This document shows, piece by piece, positions 45,638 to 55,199 of a stretch of DNA of 64,000 nucleotides. Below the pieces are notes generated by a model. That model saw only the letters and a list, made by a program, of their open reading frames with translations, had not been told where the DNA came from and did not search any database. Position 1 is the first letter of the stretch. Each line of letters opens with the position of its first letter. A program made the translations under genes and the position numbers. The stretch comes from Achromobacter sp. RTa (lineage in GTDB: Bacteria; Pseudomonadota; Gammaproteobacteria; Burkholderiales; Burkholderiaceae_B): the NCBI RefSeq assembly GCF_000757485.1, contig NZ_JPYO01000013.1, positions 124,001 through 188,000 on the forward strand, in the 5' to 3' direction.

Positions 45638-46573
45638 TCAGTTATTGGCCTCTTCATCCGAAAGAATGCGTGCGGCCTTGAGCAGCGCCGTCTCGTATCG
45701 CTTCTGCTCGGCTGCCACTTGTTCGGGAGTCCATTGGTAAAACCCGCGCAACGATGGGGATTTCACGCCGACATTTCCGTTTGCCACCAGTTCGCGCATA
45801 TAGGCGCTGGGTTCCTGGTCGGTACGCAGGTAGGGATACATCGTCGCCGCCGCGGCGCAGTGGATATCGATCCCGGCCAGATCCTTCTGCAGCAAGGGGC
45901 CGGCCGCGATGTACCGGAACCCGAATCCATACCGGACGGCCGCATCCACATCTTCCGGAGACGCGAAGTCCTCTTCGACCAGCGCGATTGCCTCGCGCAT
46001 CAAGGCATGCTGAATCCTGTTGGCAAGAAATCCCGGAATATCGCGCTTGACCCGGATCGGTTTTTTTCCGACTGCCCGCATGATTGCGCTGACCTGCTCG
46101 GCCGTCGACGCATCCGATACCGCGCTGCAAACCACTTCAACGGCCGGCACCAGATGGGCCGGCATAAAGAAATGCAGCCCGAGCATGCGGTTTTGCGTCG
46201 CCAGGTTTTTTCCGATCTGGCTGATTGGAAAACTCGATGAATTACTGGTCAACGGCGTTGGCGCCGCGCATAGGGCTTCCAGCTCGGCAAACACCGCCTG
46301 TTTGAGTTCGAGATTCTCGAATACGCATTCGATGACAATATCGACATCAGCCCAATCGACATCCGCCAGCGCTCCATAAATGGCCGGCGGGGCAGCGCTG
46401 CCGTCAGCGCCGAGCGCCCGGGCAGCCGCGTCCACTTTTCCAGGGAGCGCGAGCCGCGCCGACGCATCCGATTCAACCACGTGGACGCTCCACTGCGCCA
46501 CGTTGAACATGGCCGCCACCGCGCACCCCATTGTTCCGCCGCCCACCACAACCACCTTATTGACGCCGCTCAT
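45638..46573 (-). CDS. 3-hydroxyacyl-CoA-dehydrogenase-family enzyme (lambda-crystallin/L-gulonate dehydrogenase-like)
   Basis: 311 residues. The NAD motif VVGGGTMGCAVAAMF, ECVFENLELKQAVFAELEALC, TSNSSSFPISQI, GLHFFMPAHLVPAVEVV (catalytic His) and RDIPGFLANRIQHALMREAIALVEE define the family. The animal member lambda-crystallin is L-gulonate 3-dehydrogenase. Its place at the head of a TRAP/uronate-dehydrogenase operon suggests oxidation of a hydroxy acid rather than beta-oxidation. It is divergent from a LysR gene. Confidence 0.87.
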   Translation of the reverse strand: MSGVNKVVVVGGGTMGCAVAAMFNVAQWSVHVVESDASARLALPGKVDAAARALGADGSAAPPAIYGALADVDWADVDIVIECVFENLELKQAVFAELEALCAAPTPLTSNSSSFPISQIGKNLATQNRMLGLHFFMPAHLVPAVEVVCSAVSDASTAEQVSAIMRAVGKKPIRVKRDIPGFLANRIQHALMREAIALVEEDFASPEDVDAAVRYGFGFRYIAAGPLLQKDLAGIDIHCAAAATMYPYLRTDQEPSAYMRELVANGNVGVKSPSLRGFYQWTPEQVAAEQKRYETALLKAARILSDEEANN

Positions 46574-46716
46574 TATTTATTCCCGATTAAAGGCTTGGTT
46601 AAGTGCTGGGTATCAATGTACAGAGGTGCCTGTGATTGGTAAAATTCAAATAACCGAATAGAGTTTTCAAAAATATCAATAGTTCATCTATCGCCGCATC
46701 GAATGGAGTTTCGGCA

Positions 46717-47610
46717 ATGCTGGGGGATCTCAAGCAACTCCGCGCGTTTCTCGCGATCGCTCGCCTCGGTAACTTCACCCGGGCCGCGTACGAGCTGAAC
46801 ATCTCGCAATCGGCGCTCACCATACAAATCCAGCAGCTCGAAGCGCATTTGCGCACGCCGCTGTTCGATCGCAATCGCCGGTCCGTAAACCTGACGCCGC
46901 AAGGCCTGGAGCTGTTTCCAAGAATTGAGCGTGTGGTTGCTGAAATTGAGGACCTGGTCACCCACGCCCGGGAGGCGAGCGACCCAGACCGCGGCACGGT
47001 GACCGTCGCCGCCTTGCCTTCGCTGGCGGCGGGCCTGCTGCCCCGCGCGATACACCGGCTGAATCGTGATTACCCACGCATCACCGTCCGCATACGGGAC
47101 ACGGTCGCCTCGCGCCTTACCTACATGATCCGGAATGGAGAGGTCGACTTCGGGGTGGGAAGCCCGGTCAAGCGCGATCAGGAACTGGTCTGGGAAAAAT
47201 TGATGACTGACCGCTTTTGCGCTTTTGTCGCTCCGGATTACCCCTGGACGACGCGCGACACAGTGGCGCTCAGAGACCTGGCCGGCCCGCCTCTTATCCT
47301 TCCCGTGAGGGAAAGCAGCATCCGCATGCACATTGAAGCGGCGGCCGACAAGAACAAGATCTCGCTGCCCGCGGCGTATGAGGCCGTCTACAACTCAACG
47401 ATCATGGCGATGGCGGCGCAAGGGCTCGGGGTAGCCATTCTCTCGGAGCTGGTTGCGCGCGGAGGAGACACCAGCCGTCTGCGGCGCATTTCGATCGATG
47501 ATCCACCGCTGTACCGATACATCGGCATCCTGCGGCGGGCGGGGCGGTCGCTGTCTCGGCCCGCCGAGCGGCTTGCCGCCGTACTGAGGGAAGTCGCAAG
47601 CGAGGATTGA
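46717..47610 (+). CDS. LysR family regulator, likely controller of the TRAP operon
   Basis: 297 residues with N-terminal helix-turn-helix (LRAFLAIARLGNFTRAAYELNISQSALTIQIQQLEAHLRTPLFDRNRRSVNLT) and a standard effector domain (TVTVAALPSLAAGLLPRAI...). It is divergent from the dehydrogenase/TRAP genes with ~143 AT-rich bases between, the usual arrangement for a LysR and its target. Confidence 0.92.
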   Translation: MLGDLKQLRAFLAIARLGNFTRAAYELNISQSALTIQIQQLEAHLRTPLFDRNRRSVNLTPQGLELFPRIERVVAEIEDLVTHAREASDPDRGTVTVAALPSLAAGLLPRAIHRLNRDYPRITVRIRDTVASRLTYMIRNGEVDFGVGSPVKRDQELVWEKLMTDRFCAFVAPDYPWTTRDTVALRDLAGPPLILPVRESSIRMHIEAAADKNKISLPAAYEAVYNSTIMAMAAQGLGVAILSELVARGGDTSRLRRISIDDPPLYRYIGILRRAGRSLSRPAERLAAVLREVASED

Positions 47611-47616
47611 AGGGCG

Positions 47617-47649
47617 AAAAAAAAGCACCGCGATCGCTCGCAAGTGCTT
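47617..47649 (-). terminator. Terminator of the second tRNA-Lys
   Basis: AAGCAC (47623-47628) pairs with GTGCTT (47644-47649); on the minus strand the stem is followed by an eight-base T-run. It lies 34 bases beyond the tRNA end. Confidence 0.75.
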
Positions 47650-47682
47650 GATTCTCTTCCCGCTTTCGTTAAAAAGTGGGGG

Positions 47683-47758
47683 TGGTGGGCTGAGCGAGAC
47701 TCGAACTCGCGACCAACGGATTAAAAGTCCGCTGCTCTACCGACTGAGCTATCAGCCC
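47683..47758 (-). tRNA. tRNA-Lys (anticodon UUU)
   Basis: 76 nt with encoded CCA. Acceptor GGGCTGA pairs with TCAGCCC, D-arm GCTCAGTCGGTAGAGC, anticodon stem GCGGA/TCCGT around loop CTTTTAA (anticodon TTT), T-loop TTCGAGT. It differs from the tRNA-Lys at 17246 in anticodon and arms. Confidence 0.96.
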
Positions 47759-47843
47759 GACCGAAGCCAGAAATTATGGCGCACTTGGAGGCGTTTGTCA
47801 AAAAAAGACGGCCGAATGCCTTCCCCTGCCCTGGGTTCCAATG

Positions 47844-47870
47844 AAAACGGCCGCCAGCGGCGGCCGTTTC
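47844..47870 (-). terminator. Terminator of metNIQ
   Basis: AAACGGCCGCC and GGCGGCCGTTT form an 11-bp stem with loop AGC; on the minus strand it ends in a short T-run. It lies 25 bases after the metQ stop. Confidence 0.75.
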
Positions 47871-47894
47871 CAGGAATGACAGGGCTGAGCGTGC

Positions 47895-48692
47895 TTACCA
47901 GGCGGCCACCACCGCGCCCTTGTACTTGGTCTCGATGAACTGCTTCACGGCCGGGCTGTGGTAGATGCTGACCAGCTTGGCGAACTCGGGACGGTCCTTG
48001 TCCTTTTCACGCACGACCAGCACGTTGGCGTACGGCGAGTCCGGCGATTCCTGGGCAATGGCGTCCTTGGCGGGATTCAGGCCGGCTTCCAGCGCGAAGT
48101 TGGTGTTCACGGCCGAGGCGTCCGTGTCGTCCAGCGAGCGCGGCAGCTGGGCGGCGTCCAGCTCGATGAAGCGCAGCTTCTTCGGGTTCTCGACCACGTC
48201 GATCGGGGTGGCCTTCAGGCCAGCGTCGGGACGCAGCTTGATCAGGCCGCTGGCTTGCAGCAGCAACAGTGCGCGGCCGCCGTTGGTCGGGTCGTTCGGC
48301 AGCGCGAAGCGCGCGCCTTCCTTCAGCTCGGACAAGGACTTGATCTTCTTGCTGTAGATGCCGATGGGGAAGATCACGGTCTTGGCGATGCTGACCAGCT
48401 TGTAGCCGCGGTCGGCATTGGCGTTGTCCAGGTAGGGCTGGTGCTGGTAGCTGTTGGCGTCGAGATCGCCGGACGCCAGCGCCACGTTGGGCTGCACGTA
48501 GTCCGAGAACTCGATGACCTCGATCTTCAGGCCCTGCTTGGCGGCTTCCTGCTTCACCACGTCGAAGATCTGGGCGTGCGGGCCGGCGGTGACGCCGATC
48601 TTCAGCGGCTTGTCCTGCGCCAGCGCGGGCTGGGCGAATACGGCGGCGCCCAGGGCGAACGCGGCCAGCGACTTCAAAACCTTGATGCTCAT
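47895..48692 (-). CDS. metQ: Methionine-binding periplasmic protein
   Basis: 265 residues of the NlpA family: signal peptide (AALGAAVFAQPALAQ), then KIGVTAGPHAQIFDVVKQEAAKQGLKIEVIEFSDYVQPNVALASGDLDANSYQHQPYLD, a hallmark of MetQ. The signal has no lipobox Cys, so the protein appears to be soluble in the periplasm rather than a lipoprotein. It feeds methionine to MetN/MetI. Confidence 0.93.
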   Translation of the reverse strand: MSIKVLKSLAAFALGAAVFAQPALAQDKPLKIGVTAGPHAQIFDVVKQEAAKQGLKIEVIEFSDYVQPNVALASGDLDANSYQHQPYLDNANADRGYKLVSIAKTVIFPIGIYSKKIKSLSELKEGARFALPNDPTNGGRALLLLQASGLIKLRPDAGLKATPIDVVENPKKLRFIELDAAQLPRSLDDTDASAVNTNFALEAGLNPAKDAIAQESPDSPYANVLVVREKDKDRPEFAKLVSIYHSPAVKQFIETKYKGAVVAAW

Positions 48693-48732
48693 GTTGCGGA
48701 TATCCCGAATGTCGGAAGTGGGGAAAGAAAGC

Positions 48733-49386
48733 TCAGCGATGCGAGATGCGGCGCACGTAGCGGTCGCCCAAGCTCTGGATGACCTGGACCAGGACGATCA
48801 GCACGATGACGACCGCGGCCATCACGTCGGACTGGAAGCGCTGGTAGCCGTAGCGGATGGCCAGGTCGCCCAGGCCGCCTCCGCCGATGGCGCCGGCCAT
48901 CGCCGAATAGCCGATCAGGCTGACCACCGTCACCACGGTGGCGGCCACCAGGCCGGGCAAGGACTCGGGCAACAGCACCTTGAGGATGATCTGCATGGGC
49001 GATGCGCCCATGGCGCGCGCGGCGGTGATCAGCCCCGGGTCGACCTCCCGCATGGCGTTCTCGGCGATCCGGGCCATGAACGGAATGGCCGCGACCGACA
49101 GGGGCACGATGGCGGCGGTGGTGCCGATCGAAGTCTGCGCCACGAAGCGCGTGAACGGAATGATCGCGACCATCAGGATCACGAACGGCACCGAGCGCGT
49201 GGCGTTGATCACCGCGCCCAGCACGTGGTTGACCGACTGGTTTTCCAGCATGTTGCCGCGAGCGGTCACGGTCAGGACGACGCCCAGCGGTATACCGACC
49301 ACCACGGCAATGGCGCTGGCCACGCCCACCATCAGGAGGGTGTCAAGCAGCGACGTAATAAGCAGGTCGATCAGTTGCGGGCTCAT
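48733..49386 (-). CDS. metI: Methionine ABC transporter permease
   Basis: 217 residues with five membrane helices and the EAA-type loop (GLITAARAMGASPMQIILKVLLPESLPG). The Met at 49386 (MSPQLIDLL) gives the usual MetI length; an in-frame ATG at 49413 would add nine residues. The start region overlaps the end of metN by 44 bases, so the genes are coupled. Confidence 0.93.
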   Translation of the reverse strand: MSPQLIDLLITSLLDTLLMVGVASAIAVVVGIPLGVVLTVTARGNMLENQSVNHVLGAVINATRSVPFVILMVAIIPFTRFVAQTSIGTTAAIVPLSVAAIPFMARIAENAMREVDPGLITAARAMGASPMQIILKVLLPESLPGLVAATVVTVVSLIGYSAMAGAIGGGGLGDLAIRYGYQRFQSDVMAAVVIVLIVLVQVIQSLGDRYVRRISHR

Positions 49387-50431
49387 GAGCGATTTCTTCA
49401 ACGGTGATGTCACGGGCCGTCAAGGCGGCGATCGCCTCCTTGACGGCGGCGGGCGCGCCTTGGGCCAGCACGAACATCGTGCCGACGGCCACGCCCTGGA
49501 TGTCTTCGACGCGGGCCTGGATCAGGTCCACGTCCAGCGAGAACTGCTTGTACAGGTCGGACAGGAAGGAGCCCGACGCGTCGTTGCCGGTCAACGACAG
49601 GCGCAGCAGGCGCAACGCCTGGCCCGGCTTGGCCGCCGCCAGGGTATCGATGCGCTGCTTGACCGCGGCCAGCGTGGCGTCGGTCAGGTCGGACGCGGTG
49701 GCGGCCGACACCATGGCGCGGGTCACTTCATGGCGCGGCTGCGCGAACACTTCGCGCGTGCTGCCCAGTTCCACCACTTCGCCCTGCGACAGCACGGCGA
49801 CGCGGTCGCAGACCTCGCGCACCACTTCCATCTGGTGCGTGATCATGACGACGGTCACGCCGGTCTTGCGATTGATGTCGCGCAGCAGGGCCAGGATGTT
49901 GTGCGTGGTTTCCGGGTCCAGCGCGGACGTGGCCTCGTCGCTGAGCAGCACGTCCGGGTTGTTGGCCAGGGCGCGGGCGATGCCGACGCGCTGCTTCTGG
50001 CCGCCGCTGATCTGGCTGGGATAGCGGTCGCGCAGGTGTTCCAGGCCCACCAGCGCCAGCAGGCGCTCCACGCGGGCCGGGATCTCGGCCTTGGCGACGC
50101 CCGCGATTTCCAGCGGCAGCGCCACATTGCCGTACACCGTGCGGCGCGACAACAGGTTGAACCCCTGGAACACCATGCCGATGCGGCGGCGCTGGGCGCG
50201 CAGTTGCGCTTCGCCCAGGCCGGTCAGGGCCTGCCCGCCGATGGTGATGGAGCCTTCATTGGGCCGTTCCAGCAGGTTGATGCACTGGACCAGCGTGCTT
50301 TTACCGGCCCCGCTGGGGCCGATGATGCCGAAGACCTCGCCCTGCTCGATGTGCAGGTTGATACCCCGCAGCGCCTGGAACTGGCCATGCGGCGTGGCGT
50401 AGGTCTTGGATAGGTTCTCGATGTGAATCAT
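49343..50431 (-). CDS. metN: Methionine ABC transporter ATPase
   Basis: 362 residues. Walker A GPSGAGKST, signature ISGGQKQRVGIARAL, Walker B VLLSDEATSALD, and a C-terminal NIL domain (~270-345) that binds methionine and inhibits transport. It is the first gene of metNIQ. A structured element of ~160 bases lies ~80 bases upstream. Confidence 0.95.
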   Translation of the reverse strand: MIHIENLSKTYATPHGQFQALRGINLHIEQGEVFGIIGPSGAGKSTLVQCINLLERPNEGSITIGGQALTGLGEAQLRAQRRRIGMVFQGFNLLSRRTVYGNVALPLEIAGVAKAEIPARVERLLALVGLEHLRDRYPSQISGGQKQRVGIARALANNPDVLLSDEATSALDPETTHNILALLRDINRKTGVTVVMITHQMEVVREVCDRVAVLSQGEVVELGSTREVFAQPRHEVTRAMVSAATASDLTDATLAAVKQRIDTLAAAKPGQALRLLRLSLTGNDASGSFLSDLYKQFSLDVDLIQARVEDIQGVAVGTMFVLAQGAPAAVKEAIAALTARDITVEEIAHEPATDRPAYYVAA

Positions 50432-50510
50432 GGCAAGCGATTTTGTATCTTCTCTCTTCTAAAGAGAACGACCGTTTTTTCCATTTTTAATAACTTTAAG
50501 TAATATAAAA

Positions 50511-50671
50511 GCCCGAGCTCCCGCTTGCCGGCCTTGCCGGCTGGCGCCAGCCATAACGCGGAAATGGGCAGCCGGGAGGGAAGGCCCTCCTGACTGCCCA
50601 TCTGATCCTCCCGGCTTCGCGCCCACCAAGCGGACGCCTCGCGAGGGGTGCTCCTGCCTCCAGGAGCTCGG
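50511..50671 (-). ncRNA. Candidate structured RNA / attenuator-like element upstream of metN
   Basis: CCGAGCTCC (50513-50521) and GGAGCTCGG (50663-50671) form a 9-bp closing stem. Inside, ATGGGCAG (50564-50571) pairs with CTGCCCAT (50594-50601), and GGAGGG with CCCTCC within it. Alternatively, AGCCGGGAGG (50570-50579) pairs with CCTCCCGGCT (50607-50616). The two structures exclude each other. Other stems: CTCCTG-CCTC-CAGGAG (50651-50666) and the palindrome GGCTGGCGCCAGCC (50539-50552). On the minus strand it starts right after the GH31 stop and ends with a T-run. It fits no riboswitch family that I know. It could also be a complex terminator of the GH31 gene. Confidence 0.45.
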
Positions 50672-50679
50672 TGCGGAGC

Positions 50680-52905
50680 TTAACGCGCCCGCGAGATCCG
50701 GACTTCAGCGCCGCGGCGCTTGACCTCAAGCCCCTCGGACGGCGAGATGCGCAAGCCTTCCAGCCCCTTGATGTAGCTGGAACCCTGCATCTGCATCACA
50801 CGGATCTTGTTGCGCATGACCACCGGGTTGTGCACTGGCATGCCGAACATCCAGACTTCGTCCAGGATGCGGGCCGAATTGAACTCGCCCGTGTGCTGCG
50901 CGGCCGGTCCAAGACAGAGCATGTGCCCTTCACGGCCGAACACCGGGAACTGGCCAAGTTCGCACTCGATCGTCCAGGTGGTGCCGCCTTCGTAGCGGTG
51001 CCCCGTGTTCAGGTCCCACCAGGCCTCGCCCTTGGGCAGGTACACCCGCACCTGCTTGCCGGGTTCGGTCACGGGCGCCACCAGCAGCGCCGGGCCCAGC
51101 AGGTATTGCAGGTCCCAGTCGTGCGCATAGGGATCGTTCGGGAACGACAGGGCCATCGAACGCTGCACCGGCAGGCCGGTGCGCGCGGAATCCTCGATGG
51201 CGCCCAGCACATAAGGCACCAGGCGATAGCGCCATTGCAGCCAGGTCTTGGCCTGCGCCAGGGTTTCCTCGCCGAAGTCCCAGGGCATCAGGCCTTCCAC
51301 GCCCTGGAACGAGAAGTTCGACGAGAACACGCCGGCGGTCAGCCAGCGCAGGTAGAGCTCGGGCGTCATGCCCGCGCGGTCGCGCGAGGCCGAGCCGATG
51401 TTATGCACTTGCACCGGCAGGCCACTGGCGCCGATCGACAGGGCGGTGCGCAAGGTGTGGCGCAAGCCTTCCCAGCTGTTCTCGACCTGCGGCCCCACCT
51501 GCCACGGCAGGCGCTGGGCGGCCGGGAACAGATCGGAACTGGGCACCACGCCTTCGGGCGGGACCTTCAGCCCGGCGACCGCGTCGAACAGCGCGCGGCG
51601 CACCAGCAGCGGATACATGCTGCGCAGCGCGGGGCCGGTTTCGCCGTTGCGGGCGGTCACGCCGTCGGGAATGGCGATCTGGGCGTCGCACGCGGGCGCG
51701 TCCAGGCCGTCTTCGACCAGTTGGCGATGACGCTCGACCCAGAGGTTGTAGATGTCGCGGTAAGTGAGGTCCAGCAGGCCGTAGGGCTGCCCCGACGTGG
51801 CGGCGTTGCCGTCGAACACCTGGGCGGACCCGTCATCCTTGGTCAGCAGCCAGCCGCGGTCTTCCAGTTCCTCGAACAGCGGGCTGGTCTTCAGCACGCC
51901 GGGGAAACCGGAAGCGGCGACATGCACGTTGTGCTTGTGGAAAAGCGCCAGCATCTGCTTGGCGTCCGGGAAGCGCTGGGCGTCCCATTCGAAAACCGTC
52001 TTGTCCGCCTGGAAGCCCCAGGCCACCGGCTGCGCCAGCGTCACGGCGTCGACCGGAATCTGGTTTTCGCGCATGCGCGACACCAGGGCGACCGTCTCGG
52101 TGGGCATCTCGCCCGCGGCCTGTTGCAGCCACGCGCCCATCGCCCACAGCGACGGCTGGCCGGCGCGGCCCGTCAGCGCGGTGTATTGGTTGAGGATTTC
52201 ACCGGGCTCGCCGACGAACAGGAACAGATCGAGAACGGCGTCGTCCACGGTCAGCACGTACGCGGAGTCCGCGGGCGCCGCGCCCACCGAATGCTCGACG
52301 CGGCGCATCGTGTTCACATAGACGCCCCAGCCTCGCGGGCTCCAGGCCAGCGGCAGCGCGCGGTGTTCCGGATCGTCGGACACCACGGACTCCTCGCGGC
52401 GGTTCAGATCGCCCGGGGTCTCGCCCAGGCCGAACACGCGCTCATCGGCCTGCAGCCCGAATCCCACCGTCCAGACGGCGTCGTCTGCCTGATCCAGCGC
52501 GTTGTGCCCGAACGCAGGCGCGTGCGCCGACACTTCGGATTCGAACACGAGCTCGTCGTTGCGGTAGAGCGCCACGCGCACGGGGCTGGATTGGATTTCC
52601 AGGACGACGTCGCCCTGGGCGATCCGCCAGCCGCCCCCATCTTCGCGTGGAGCAATGGTTGCCTCGCCCACGGCCTCCTGGCGCGCGAGCAGCATTTCCG
52701 CCACGGCGCGCGCACGCGCGCCGGGCTTGTCATCGGTAAGGTGGTTCGCCTCGCCGCAGCGCAGGCGAAAAACACCAGGCGCATGCGCCTCGACTACCAG
52801 GTGCAACCCATCGCCCGCGTCGAAATCGATGCGACTGGGGCGGGACGTCAGCAGCTCGACGTTATCGAGCTGGGTAGTATGGGCAAAGTCGAACTTGGGC
52901 GGCAC
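50680..52905 (-). CDS. Glycoside hydrolase family 31-like protein with altered catalytic motifs
   Basis: 741 residues with GH31 layout: an N-terminal beta-sandwich (FGLGETPGDLNRRE), a TIM barrel and a C-terminal segment (LGPALLVAPVTEPGKQVRVYLPKGEAWWDLNTGHRYEGG). Asp407 in GLDAPACDAQI aligns with the nucleophile of GVDGFKTDFGE, but the FGE is lost. The acid/base segment reads WQVGPQVENSWEGL where active enzymes have WSGDN, so Pro472 replaces the Asp. Activity is therefore doubtful or changed. The start is GTG with GGGGGA upstream. It has no sugar-pathway neighbours. Confidence 0.82.
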   Translation of the reverse strand: MPPKFDFAHTTQLDNVELLTSRPSRIDFDAGDGLHLVVEAHAPGVFRLRCGEANHLTDDKPGARARAVAEMLLARQEAVGEATIAPREDGGGWRIAQGDVVLEIQSSPVRVALYRNDELVFESEVSAHAPAFGHNALDQADDAVWTVGFGLQADERVFGLGETPGDLNRREESVVSDDPEHRALPLAWSPRGWGVYVNTMRRVEHSVGAAPADSAYVLTVDDAVLDLFLFVGEPGEILNQYTALTGRAGQPSLWAMGAWLQQAAGEMPTETVALVSRMRENQIPVDAVTLAQPVAWGFQADKTVFEWDAQRFPDAKQMLALFHKHNVHVAASGFPGVLKTSPLFEELEDRGWLLTKDDGSAQVFDGNAATSGQPYGLLDLTYRDIYNLWVERHRQLVEDGLDAPACDAQIAIPDGVTARNGETGPALRSMYPLLVRRALFDAVAGLKVPPEGVVPSSDLFPAAQRLPWQVGPQVENSWEGLRHTLRTALSIGASGLPVQVHNIGSASRDRAGMTPELYLRWLTAGVFSSNFSFQGVEGLMPWDFGEETLAQAKTWLQWRYRLVPYVLGAIEDSARTGLPVQRSMALSFPNDPYAHDWDLQYLLGPALLVAPVTEPGKQVRVYLPKGEAWWDLNTGHRYEGGTTWTIECELGQFPVFGREGHMLCLGPAAQHTGEFNSARILDEVWMFGMPVHNPVVMRNKIRVMQMQGSSYIKGLEGLRISPSEGLEVKRRGAEVRISRAR

Positions 52906-53176
52906 AGAGCATCCCCCGGCTTAAGCCAAAAACCATCAAAAGACGCTATTTTGACGGATTTGGGCTTTGAAATAAACTCGGTCCCTCTTTTGGACGGCCA
53001 ACTCATCCATAAAAGGGGTCTAAAGCCCCCGGCTACCGCCCATGGGCGCTGATGCCTGCCGGGCCGCCAAAACACCGGGTCTGGCACCAATTCAGGCCCA
53101 ATTGGCGCCAAATCCTGGCAATTCCTGCATTCTACGCCACCTAAGACTCCTTCCCCGCTCTCCGTCCCGGCTTTTT

Positions 53177-55060
53177 TCAGCGAGGGGAAACCAATCTGGC
53201 CAAGTCCGTTTCCAAGGGCGAGGGTTCGCCCCCCAGGCGCGCGGCAATCACATCCCCCATCAGGGCCGACCACGACAGCCCCCGCGACGCATACCCCACG
53301 GCAAGCCAAAGACCAGGAGCATGCGGCAACTCGCCCACGGCCGGCAGGCGCCCCGGCAGCACGGCTCTCCATCCTGCCCAGCCCGGCAGGCTGCCGGGCA
53401 CCAGGGCGTCTAGATCCGAATGGAAGCCGCCCAGCAGGCCCGCCGCCTTGTCCAGGGTGACTCGCTGCCCTTCGGCGCTCACCCGGGCCTCGCTTGCGCC
53501 GTGCACGTAAGTGCTGCCCACGACGCAACCCTCGCCCGTGTCCGGCAACAGGTAGCCTTCTCCACCGACGATGCACCGCGGTCCGCCCGACAGGGCCGCC
53601 GCCGGCACCAGTGTTACTTCACCGGCCAGCGCATGCATCTGCGTCACCCGCGGCAGCGGATCCAGCAGGCCGCTGGCGGACAGGATCGCCTGCGCGCCCG
53701 CCGCATTGGCCAGGATGACCGTATCCGCGCCCGCAAGCTCGGCGCCCGAGGCATCCCGCACGCTCCAGCCCTGCCCGGCCCCCTGCCCGGTCCGTTCGAC
53801 CCGCTCCGCCCTGCCCGGCAGGACCGTCACGCCAGGGGCCGCAAGCAGCGCCTCGATCAAGCGGCCGGGCTGCACCAGCATGCCCCGCGCGAAGAACACG
53901 CCGCCGCGCGCCAGCGGCAGGCCCGCCAGCGCGCTGGCCTCGTCCCGGCTCACCTGGCGCACCCATTGCTGCGGGAACGCCAGGGCCTCCAGGGTGCCGG
54001 CCATCGCCGCGGAACGCCCTGCGTCGCGCTCGAGCTGCACGGTGCCGCAGACGCGGGGCGCGGCGCCCGCCGGCAGGCCCAGCCACCGCGCCAGGGCCCG
54101 TTGGCTGCCGGCTCGCGACAAGCGGGCCCGCGCGTTGTCGTCGCGCGCCACCACGGGCGTCAGCGCCGCGGCGATATGCCCGGCGTGCGCCGGCGCGCCC
54201 TGCGCGCGGCCGGCGTCGATCACGGTGACGCGCCATCCGCGCATGGCCAGCGCCTGGGCGACGCCGCCCCCGGCCAGCCCCGCGCCCACCACGACGGCAT
54301 GCCGTGCGGCAGCGGGCCGCAGCGCCGCGGCCACCCGGCCCTCCGCGGCCGCTTCTCCCGCCGTCATATGCCATTTGCCGCCGTAGCCAGGGGCGCGCCG
54401 CACGTTGAACCCGGCCTCCTGCAACGCCCGGCGCAGTTCTCCGGTGCAGGCCCATGTCGCCACCCTGGCGCCTGGCGCCGCCAGCCCCGCCAGGTCCCGC
54501 AGCAGCGGCAAGGCCCACATCCGGGGATTGCGCTCGGGCGCAAAGCCGTCCAGGAAAAACGCATCCACTCGCGCGCTCAGCCGCGGCGCCAGTACCTGCG
54601 CGTCGCCGAAACCCAGCGTCAGCGTGACGGCGCCGTCCTCGAATTCCAGGCGGTGCAGGCCCGGCAGCAGGTCGGGCCATTGGGCGGCCAGCCGCCGCCC
54701 CAGCTCCGCCAGCGGTTCGGGCGCATAGCGTTCCAGCAAGGCGGCCAGGTCCTCGCGCCCAAAGGGATGCCCTTCCATCGACACCACGTGCAGCGTCGAG
54801 GAACGCTGGGGATCGTCCCGCCAGGCCTTCCACAGCGCCAGGAAATTCAGCCCCAGGCCGAAGCCGGTCTCGCAGACCGTGAACGCCTCGCGTCCGCGCC
54901 AGCGCCCAGGCAAGCCGTTGCCGCGCAGGAACACATGCTCCGCCTGCCCCAGGGCGCCGGATGGCGAGTGGTAGACATCGCCGTAGACGGGGCTGTACAG
55001 CCGGCCGTCAGCATCGAATTCGGCCACAGCGGGGACGAGGGGAACAAAGGTAACGGACAT
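53177..55060 (-). CDS. mnmC: tRNA 5-methylaminomethyl-2-thiouridine biosynthesis bifunctional enzyme
   Basis: 627 residues. Residues ~1-235 are the methyltransferase domain ([17 protein letters not shown] motif, [18 protein letters not shown]). Residues ~250-627 are the FAD oxidase domain ([52 protein letters not shown]). It modifies the wobble uridine of tRNAs for Lys, Glu and Gln. The ATG at 55060 is preferred to an upstream TTG. About 270 bases with no clear gene separate it from the GH31 gene. Confidence 0.95.
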   Translation of the reverse strand: MSVTFVPLVPAVAEFDADGRLYSPVYGDVYHSPSGALGQAEHVFLRGNGLPGRWRGREAFTVCETGFGLGLNFLALWKAWRDDPQRSSTLHVVSMEGHPFGREDLAALLERYAPEPLAELGRRLAAQWPDLLPGLHRLEFEDGAVTLTLGFGDAQVLAPRLSARVDAFFLDGFAPERNPRMWALPLLRDLAGLAAPGARVATWACTGELRRALQEAGFNVRRAPGYGGKWHMTAGEAAAEGRVAAALRPAAARHAVVVGAGLAGGGVAQALAMRGWRVTVIDAGRAQGAPAHAGHIAAALTPVVARDDNARARLSRAGSQRALARWLGLPAGAAPRVCGTVQLERDAGRSAAMAGTLEALAFPQQWVRQVSRDEASALAGLPLARGGVFFARGMLVQPGRLIEALLAAPGVTVLPGRAERVERTGQGAGQGWSVRDASGAELAGADTVILANAAGAQAILSASGLLDPLPRVTQMHALAGEVTLVPAAALSGGPRCIVGGEGYLLPDTGEGCVVGSTYVHGASEARVSAEGQRVTLDKAAGLLGGFHSDLDALVPGSLPGWAGWRAVLPGRLPAVGELPHAPGLWLAVGYASRGLSWSALMGDVIAARLGGEPSPLETDLARLVSPR

Positions 55061-55199
55061 GGGTGCGGCGGGAAAAACAGATGGGAACAAGCTGGATTAT
55101 CGGATGGCGGGCGGCGCTTCGTTGGTTGGACGCCACGCGGCACGCCGGTTTCGGGCGCGTGCCACGAGTTTGACGCATACATGGGCTTACACTGGTTTC

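Noticed and set aside
50511-50671. Identification of the element before metN as a known SAM-II, SAH or cobalamin riboswitch
   Set aside because: None of the conserved core sequences of these families was found by eye; left as an unassigned structured element.
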